Positions 6,821 to 10,675 of a stretch of 10,675 nt of DNA are shown one piece after another; positions within the stretch are counted from its first letter, which is position 1, and each line of letters starts with the position of its first letter. This DNA comes from Caulobacteraceae bacterium. Lineage in GTDB: Bacteria; Pseudomonadota; Alphaproteobacteria; Caulobacterales; Caulobacteraceae. The DNA is taken from assembly GCA_030151985.1 (NCBI GenBank), contig JASLDZ010000445.1:1-10675 (forward strand), given 5' to 3'. Below the pieces are notes generated by a model, which was not told the DNA's origin, ran no database searches, and was given only the letters and a program-made list of their open reading frames with translations. Made by a program: the position numbers and the translations under genes.

Positions 6821-7675
6821 ATGAGCACGACCCTCGTCCAAGCCTGGACCCAGGCCCGCGACCGCCTGAAGGCCGCCCGCCTCGACAGCCCCGTCATCGA
6901 CGCCCGCCTCCTCGTCGAGGCCGCCGCCGACGCCACCCGCACCGACATCGTCACCGACCCTTACCGCGCGGTCACGCCCGAACAGGCGGCGACGCTGAAC
7001 GGCTACCTCGCCCGGCGGGAGCGGCGCGAGCCGGTCAGCCGCATCCTGGGCCGCAAGGGCTTCTGGAAGATCATGCTGCGCGTCACCCCCGACGTGCTCT
7101 CGCCCCGCCCCGACACCGAGACCGTGGTGCAGGAGGCGCTGGCGGCGTTCGGTGAGCACGAGGCGTTCGATCTTCTCGATCTCGGCGTCGGCTCGGGCGC
7201 GATCGCCCTGGCCATCCTCGCCGAGCGGCCGCGGGCGCGGGGCCTTGGGATCGACGTGTCGGAGGAGGCGATCGCGGTCGCGCGCGAGAACGCCGCCAAC
7301 CTGGGGCTGGAGGGGCGGCTGGCGCTGCTCCGGGGCGACTGGACGCAGGGGATGGGCGACGGGCTGTTCGACCTCGTCGTCTCCAACCCGCCCTACATCC
7401 CGACGCCGGTGATCGCCACGCTCGACCCGGAGGTGCGCGAGCACGACCCGGCCCTCGCGCTCGACGGCGGCGAGGACGGGCTGGACGCCTACCGGACGCT
7501 GGCGCCCGAGGTGCTGCGGGTGCTGAGGCCCGGCGGCCGCTTCCTGGTGGAGATCGGGCACGACCAGTCGACCGCCGTCGAGCGGCTCTTCAGGGAGGCC
7601 GGCGCGAAGGAGGTGCGCACCATCCCGGACCTCGCGACGCGCGACCGCGTGGTGGCTGGATCGCGGCCGGTCTGA
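6821..7675 (+). CDS. prmC: Peptide chain release factor N5-glutamine methyltransferase PrmC (HemK)
   Basis: PrmC methylates the glutamine of the GGQ motif in release factors RF1 and RF2 using S-adenosylmethionine, which improves translation termination. The 284-residue length is normal. Residues about 1-85 form the helical substrate-binding domain (RLDSPVIDARLLVEAAA; RREPVSRILGRKGFW). The joining hairpin carries the typical VLSPRPDTE (92-100). The Rossmann methyltransferase fold follows: motif I LDLGVGSGAIALAI (119-132), the acidic end of strand 2 GLGIDVSEEAI (141-151), and the catalytic NPPY (189-192) in DLVVSNPPYIPT, which defines the glutamine/adenine N-methyltransferase class. The end has LRPGGRFLVEIGHDQ and the C-terminal TRDRVV, also family-typical. 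The ATG has only a close-set GAGG two bases before it, so the initiation signal is poor. prfA, the gene for its substrate RF1, is commonly next to prmC but is absent from the visible flank. Confidence 0.97.
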   Translation: MSTTLVQAWTQARDRLKAARLDSPVIDARLLVEAAADATRTDIVTDPYRAVTPEQAATLNGYLARRERREPVSRILGRKGFWKIMLRVTPDVLSPRPDTETVVQEALAAFGEHEAFDLLDLGVGSGAIALAILAERPRARGLGIDVSEEAIAVARENAANLGLEGRLALLRGDWTQGMGDGLFDLVVSNPPYIPTPVIATLDPEVREHDPALALDGGEDGLDAYRTLAPEVLRVLRPGGRFLVEIGHDQSTAVERLFREAGAKEVRTIPDLATRDRVVAGSRPV

Positions 7676-7709
7676 GGAGAGGCCGGACAAGAAAGCGCAG
7701 GCGAACCCC

Positions 7710-7738
7710 TTGGAAACCTGCGTGTGATTGGCTAAGTC
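7710..7738 (+). promoter_or_regulatory. Candidate housekeeping promoter for the DUF4167 gene
   Basis: TTGGAAA (7710-7716) and GCTAAGTC (7731-7738) are separated by 14 bases. The Caulobacter housekeeping consensus is TTGACGS, 10-14 bases, GCTANAWC. The -10 matches seven of eight positions and the spacing fits, while the -35 matches only its TTG core. The same TTGGA...GCTA pattern recurs upstream of ctaE. Confidence 0.4.
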
Positions 7739-8004
7739 CTGTCTGTCCCCCTCGAACGGCGACGCAGGACGCGGGCGATCCGGCCGGCGAAACGCGACGC
7801 GCGAGAGCTTCGACGCCTTCTTCAGCGCGGCTTCGCGCGGCGGCCGAATCCGGGGACGCTGAACGACGGTTCGAGAGACCGACCCTCCGGGACGCGCCGC
7901 CAGGCACGCGACGGGGTTGGGAGACCGGGATCGCCCGGCCGAAGGCTCGAGGAGCCGAACGCGACGCGGAACATCCGTCCGCGCGCCTCACCCAGGATTT
8001 GCGA

Positions 8005-8019
8005 CCCGCGACGCGCGGG
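8005..8019 (+). other. Short GC hairpin just upstream of the DUF4167 start codon
   Basis: CCCGCG, a three-base ACG loop and CGCGGG make a perfect 6-bp hairpin ending 23 bases before the ATG at 8043. No clear Shine-Dalgarno lies between them. In a transcript it could influence ribosome access, but short GC hairpins also arise by chance in DNA of this composition. Confidence 0.3.
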
Positions 8020-8042
8020 CGGTCCCATCACGGCGTGAACTT

Positions 8043-9134
8043 ATGAGAGACTTCAAGGGTATGAAGCGCCAGCGCGGCCGCAATCGCGGCGGCGGCCAGG
8101 GCGGCGGCAAACCCCAGCACAATGTCAACCGCGCCTTCGACAGCCAGGGCCCGGAGAACATCAAGATTCGCGGCCACGCCCAGCACGTGTACGAGAAGTA
8201 CTCGGGGCTGGCCCGCGACGCGCTCCTGGCCGGCGACCGGGTGCTCGGCGAGAACTACATGCAGCACGCGGAGCACTATTTCCGCACCCTGCGCGCCATC
8301 CAGCCGAACCGGCCGGCGTCCGACATCGCGGCGCGCGACAGCTTCACCTCGGGCATCGACATCGACTTCGAGGACGAGGCGCTCGAGACGGCGATGGAGG
8401 AGGCCGACGCCCAGGCGGCCGAGCGGGTCGCCAACGGCGGCGCGTCCAACGGGCAGAACGCGGGCGCCGCTCCGGCGCCCGAAGGCGAGGGCGGCGAGCC
8501 GCGCGGCGAGCGCTTCGAAGGCCGGCGCGAGCGCTTCGACCAGAACCCGAACCGCGAGCGCTTCCAGAACGACCGCTCCCAAAACGACCGCTACGGGAAC
8601 GATCGGGGTCAGGGCGAGAGGGCGCAGGGCGAAGGCGGTGAGCGCGAGTTCCGCCGCGACCGCCAGAACGGGGATCGCCAGAACGGCGAGTTCCGCCGCG
8701 AGCGGCAGGAGCAGAACCGCGAGGGTCGCGACCGCGACCGGGGCGAGTTCCGCCGCGATCGCGGCGACCGTCAGGACCGGGGCGACCGGCCCGACCGCGG
8801 CGACCGTCCGGATCGGGGCGAGCGCCAGGACCGGAGCGAGCGTCAGGACCGCTGGGCGGCCGACCGGAACGGGGATTCGGCCCAGCCGCAGGCCGCGCCC
8901 GCCTCCGAGGCCTTCGAGCCGGCCGCCTCGCCTGAACCCGCCGGGGCGGTGCTGCGCAGCCGCGACGGGGAGGAGAGCCACGCCCCCGCCTTCCTGGGCG
9001 CCATGACGCCGGCTCCGGCCGCGTCCGCTTCGGAGGACGGCGGCGAGCCGCGTCGCCCCCGCACCCGCACCCGGCGCCCGCGCCGGGAGGACGGCGAGAC
9101 CCCGGCCGCGCCCGTGGTGGCCGAGGACGCCTGA
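8043..9134 (+). CDS. DUF4167 domain protein with repetitive charged tail
   Basis: The 363-residue protein opens with the family-typical MRDFKGMKRQRGRNRGGGQGG, a basic Arg/Gly patch. The DUF4167 core follows at about 27-90 (NRAFDSQGPENIKIRGHAQH, VYEKYSGLARDALLAGDRV, NYMQHAEHYFRTL). Its role is not established; the basic Arg/Gly start makes RNA or nucleic-acid binding a reasonable inference. After an acidic stretch (about 104-127), residues 150-275 are low-complexity and highly charged, built from short repeats: EFRRDR/EFRRER three times, ERF and NDR units, then five copies of G-D/E-R-Q/P-D-R. The tail ends with Pro/Ala-rich sequence and a basic RRPRTRTRRPRRED (337-350). The region beyond the core is presumably disordered. 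The frame opens further upstream, but the start at 8043 is fixed by the conserved MRDFKGMKR beginning. Association with prmC is common in alphaproteobacteria. Confidence 0.93.
   Translation: MRDFKGMKRQRGRNRGGGQGGGKPQHNVNRAFDSQGPENIKIRGHAQHVYEKYSGLARDALLAGDRVLGENYMQHAEHYFRTLRAIQPNRPASDIAARDSFTSGIDIDFEDEALETAMEEADAQAAERVANGGASNGQNAGAAPAPEGEGGEPRGERFEGRRERFDQNPNRERFQNDRSQNDRYGNDRGQGERAQGEGGEREFRRDRQNGDRQNGEFRRERQEQNREGRDRDRGEFRRDRGDRQDRGDRPDRGDRPDRGERQDRSERQDRWAADRNGDSAQPQAAPASEAFEPAASPEPAGAVLRSRDGEESHAPAFLGAMTPAPAASASEDGGEPRRPRTRTRRPRREDGETPAAPVVAEDA
8763..8852 (+). repeat. Five tandem 18-bp units inside the DUF4167 gene
   Basis: Five consecutive 18-base units encode GDRQDR, GDRPDR, GDRPDR, GERQDR and SERQDR. 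The units differ at several bases, mostly at third positions, so the array looks old or selected at protein level rather than freshly duplicated. Looser related units encoding EFRRDR or EFRRER lie at 8646, 8688 and 8745. Confidence 0.9.
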
Positions 9135-9143
9135 TCGGCCTTC

Positions 9144-9176
9144 CGCGCGCGGTCCAATCCCCTTGGATCGCGCGCG
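9144..9176 (+). terminator. Strong hairpin terminator after the DUF4167 gene
   Basis: CGCGCGCG-G-TCCAA (9144-9157) pairs with TTGGA-T-CGCGCGCG (9163-9176) around a five-base TCCCC loop. This gives a 14-pair stem with one G-U pair, starting ten bases after the DUF4167 stop. The following TCTT is a short, imperfect T-tract, so Rho-independent termination is likely but perhaps leaky. The right arm contains the -35 of the next candidate promoter. Confidence 0.75.
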
Positions 9177-9190
9177 TCTTCCGCTATAGC
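9163..9190 (+). promoter_or_regulatory. Candidate housekeeping promoter for ctaE
   Basis: TTGGATC (9163-9169), a 13-base spacer and GCTATAGC (9183-9190) fit the Caulobacter pattern TTGACGS, 10-14 bases, GCTANAWC. The -10 matches seven of eight positions. It lies about 70 bp before the ctaE start, at which no Shine-Dalgarno is obvious. Its -35 is the right arm of the terminator stem. Confidence 0.5.
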
Positions 9191-9261
9191 AGGGCCCACG
9201 CAAGCGTCCGCCGGCCCCGCCGCCGGATGCGCCCAGTCGCCCAGGGATTCCGATAGCCGCT

Positions 9262-10152
9262 ATGGCGAGTACGCACGACGACGGCCACGCCGTGAACCAC
9301 GACTACCACATCCTGCCGCCCAGCCCGTGGCCGCTGATCGGCTCGGCGGCGGCGATCCTGTGGGCCGTGGGGATGATCGTCTTCATGAAGGGCCTGTTCG
9401 GCCTGCCCAAGGGCACGCTGTGGGTCGCGGGCCTGGGCGTGGCGGGCATCCTCTATACGATGTTCGGCTGGTGGCAGCAGGTGATCCGCGAGAGCCGCGC
9501 GGGCGACCACACCCCCGTCGTCTCCATCGGCCTGCGCTACGGCATGATCCTGTTCATCGCCTCCGAGGTGATGTTCTTCGTCGCCTGGTTCTGGATGTTC
9601 TTTGAGATGGCCTTGTTCCATCACGACCGGACGTTCAGCGCGATCGAGGAAGTGCGGCAGGCCTGGGGCGCGTGGCCGCCCAAGGGCGTCGAGGTGCTGG
9701 ACCCCTGGCACTTCCCGCTGATCAACACCCTCACCCTGCTCACCAGCGGCACCACCGTCACCTGGGCGCACCACGCGGTGATCGAGGGCGACCGCAAGGG
9801 CGCCAAGCTGGCGCTGTGGCTCACGGTGCTCTTGGGGGTGATGTTCACCTCGATCCAGGCCTACGAATACCGCGAGATCATCACCGAGAAGCTGTTCTTC
9901 AACACCGAGGCGTCCAACAGCGGCCTCTACGGCTCGGCCTTCTTTATGGCCACGGGCTTCCACGGCTTCCACGTGCTGATCGGCACCATCTTCCTGGCCG
10001 TGTGCCTGGTGCGGCTCTACGCGGGCCAGATGACGCCGACCAAGCATTTCGGGTTCGAGGCCGCGGCCTGGTACTGGCACTTCGTCGACGTGGTGTGGCT
10101 GTTCCTGTTCGCCTTCATCTACGTGATGTTCGGCCACCACGCCGGAAAGTAG
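9262..10152 (+). CDS. ctaE: Cytochrome c oxidase subunit III
   Basis: This is a core inner-membrane subunit of the aa3-type cytochrome c oxidase. It carries no metal but stabilises subunit I and the proton-uptake path. The 296-residue length and seven-helix pattern are normal for bacterial COX3. The N-terminus has the typical HDYHILPPSPWPLIGS (13-28). The third helix has LRYGMILFIASEVMFFVAWF with the conserved Glu102. Further family motifs are LINTLTLLTSGTTVTWAHHA (153-172), GLYGSAFFMATGFHGFHVLI (221-240) with the conserved His pair, and at the end FGFEAAAWYWHFVDVVWLFL (263-282). The ATG at 9262 gives the family-typical short polar start. The next gene, SURF1, starts 101 bp downstream and is probably co-transcribed. 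The upstream neighbour is not ctaG or another oxidase gene, so the gene appears to start its own transcription unit. Confidence 0.97.
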   Translation: MASTHDDGHAVNHDYHILPPSPWPLIGSAAAILWAVGMIVFMKGLFGLPKGTLWVAGLGVAGILYTMFGWWQQVIRESRAGDHTPVVSIGLRYGMILFIASEVMFFVAWFWMFFEMALFHHDRTFSAIEEVRQAWGAWPPKGVEVLDPWHFPLINTLTLLTSGTTVTWAHHAVIEGDRKGAKLALWLTVLLGVMFTSIQAYEYREIITEKLFFNTEASNSGLYGSAFFMATGFHGFHVLIGTIFLAVCLVRLYAGQMTPTKHFGFEAAAWYWHFVDVVWLFLFAFIYVMFGHHAGK

Positions 10153-10253
10153 CGACGCTGGCGCGGGCGAGGTCCGCCAGGCCCGCGGCCCCCCGCGCGA
10201 CGCCCAGGCCCGCCCGTCGGGCCGCTCGGGCCGTCTCCGGCCCCGGCAGGAGC

Positions 10254-10675
10254 GTGTCCGCGGCGCTGCTGGTGCTGGCGGCGGTCGCCCTGCTCGTCGG
10301 GCTCGGCGTCTGGCAGCTTCAGCGTAAGGCGTGGAAGGAGCACCTCCTGGCGCGGATCGCCGCGCTGCAGGCCGCGCCGCCCGAGCCCCTGTCGGTGGTG
10401 CTGAACCGGGTGCGGGACGGCGGCGAGCTCGACTTCGTGCGCGTGGTCGCCCCCTGCGCGGCGCTGGGGCCGAAGAGCACCCACCTCTACGGCGTGCGTG
10501 AAGGCGGACCCGGCTGGCGACAGATCACAACCTGCCGGCTGGAGGACGGCCCCTACGGTTCCATCCTGGTCGACGCGGGCTATGACGCGACCCCCGGACT
10601 GTCCCAGCCGGTGGACGAGCCGATGACGGGCGGCGGAGGCGTCCGCCTGACGGGCGTTCTGCGCCTGCCCGAGCC
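10254..10675 (+). CDS. SURF1-family cytochrome oxidase assembly protein (C-terminus cut by window edge)
   Basis: 140 codons are visible and the frame is open at the right edge. SURF1 proteins are inner-membrane factors that help insert haem a into subunit I of cytochrome c oxidase. The first membrane helix (about 3-19, AALLVLAAVALLVGLGV) runs directly into WQLQRKAWKEHLLARI (20-35), the hallmark SURF1 motif. The periplasmic domain begins with LDFVRVVAPC and continues with HLYGVREGGPGWRQITTCRL. The usual VNRGW-type segment appears altered as ILVDAGYDATPG (104-115), so this is a divergent member. The start is a GTG with an AGGAG only one base away, which is too close to be ideal. The frame is open upstream through the gap but with only Arg/Pro/Ala-rich, non-conserved sequence and no ATG. 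Its position straight after ctaE supports the assignment. Confidence 0.85.
   Translation, partial: MSAALLVLAAVALLVGLGVWQLQRKAWKEHLLARIAALQAAPPEPLSVVLNRVRDGGELDFVRVVAPCAALGPKSTHLYGVREGGPGWRQITTCRLEDGPYGSILVDAGYDATPGLSQPVDEPMTGGGGVRLTGVLRLPE

Larger units (their letters stand above)
7676..8042 (+). other. 367-bp non-coding stretch between prmC and the DUF4167 gene
   Basis: No convincing gene is seen. Open frames here are short, Arg/Pro/Ser-rich and lack recognisable motifs. A modest hairpin lies just after prmC (CGCAGG at 7696-7701 against CCTGCG at 7717-7722, 15-base loop, no T-tract) and would be a poor terminator at best. A candidate promoter lies at 7710-7738, and short GC hairpins lie at 7825-7838 (GCGCG/CGCGC) and 8005-8019. 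If the promoter is used, the DUF4167 message has a leader of about 300 bases. Confidence 0.5.

Noticed and set aside
6686..7690. Upstream extension of the yihY-like frame antisense to prmC
   Set aside because: The extension has no membrane or YihY features and lies opposite a complete prmC.
7917..8042. N-terminal extension of the DUF4167 protein to an ATG at 7917
   Set aside because: The family begins with MRDFKGMKR, found at 8043; the extension is Arg/Ser/Pro-rich and unlike the family.
8646..8852. CRISPR-like array
   Set aside because: The repeats are contiguous, in frame and encode hexapeptides of the DUF4167 tail; there are no unique spacers and no cas genes.
8028..9203. A 391-codon minus-strand open frame across the whole DUF4167 gene
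   Set aside because: It mirrors the repeat-rich DUF4167 frame, and its Ala/Val/Leu-rich repetitive product follows from the sense repeats.

Overview
The window is very GC-rich DNA with compact, mostly well-known chromosomal genes. The gene families and their similarity pattern (a RodZ-like HTH protein, nitrogen-PTS enzyme I PtsP, a DUF4167 protein beside prmC, an aa3-type COX3 and a SURF1 protein) point to an alphaproteobacterium, most likely of the Caulobacteraceae (Caulobacter/Phenylobacterium type). This assignment rests on recognising protein families and on promoter-like sequences resembling the Caulobacter housekeeping consensus. No database search was made.

Layout. On the minus strand, bases 1-976 hold the N-terminal 325 residues of a RodZ-like membrane protein that runs off the left edge, and 1122-3386 hold ptsP, read towards it. 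A 154-bp divergent gap with a strong inverted repeat leads to a plus-strand pair: a secreted protein of unknown function (3541-4860) and, overlapping it by one base, a small cysteine-containing lipoprotein (4860-5279). This pair meets a convergent YihY/BrkB-type membrane protein gene (5276-6685, minus), and the two stop codons share one CTAG. Divergent from yihY is prmC (6821-7675, plus). A 367-bp non-coding stretch with a candidate promoter follows, then a DUF4167 protein with a repetitive Arg/Asp/Gly/Gln-rich tail (8043-9134). A strong terminator hairpin overlaps a good candidate promoter for ctaE, cytochrome oxidase subunit III (9262-10152), followed by the start of a SURF1-family assembly factor (10254 to the right edge).

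How the genes work together. ctaE and SURF1 form a cytochrome c oxidase unit (subunit plus assembly factor). prmC acts on translation termination, and its DUF4167 neighbour looks like a nucleic-acid-associated basic protein. ptsP heads the regulatory nitrogen phosphotransfer chain. The RodZ-like, YihY, secreted and lipoprotein genes all belong to the envelope. There is no CRISPR array, insertion sequence, integrase, phage gene, tRNA or rRNA, and no sign of a mobile island. The least explained part is the secreted protein/lipoprotein pair. The regulatory structures (overlapping terminator and promoter at 9144-9190, inverted repeat at 3431-3462, paired CTTAAG sites at 1048-1073) are the other points worth checking.
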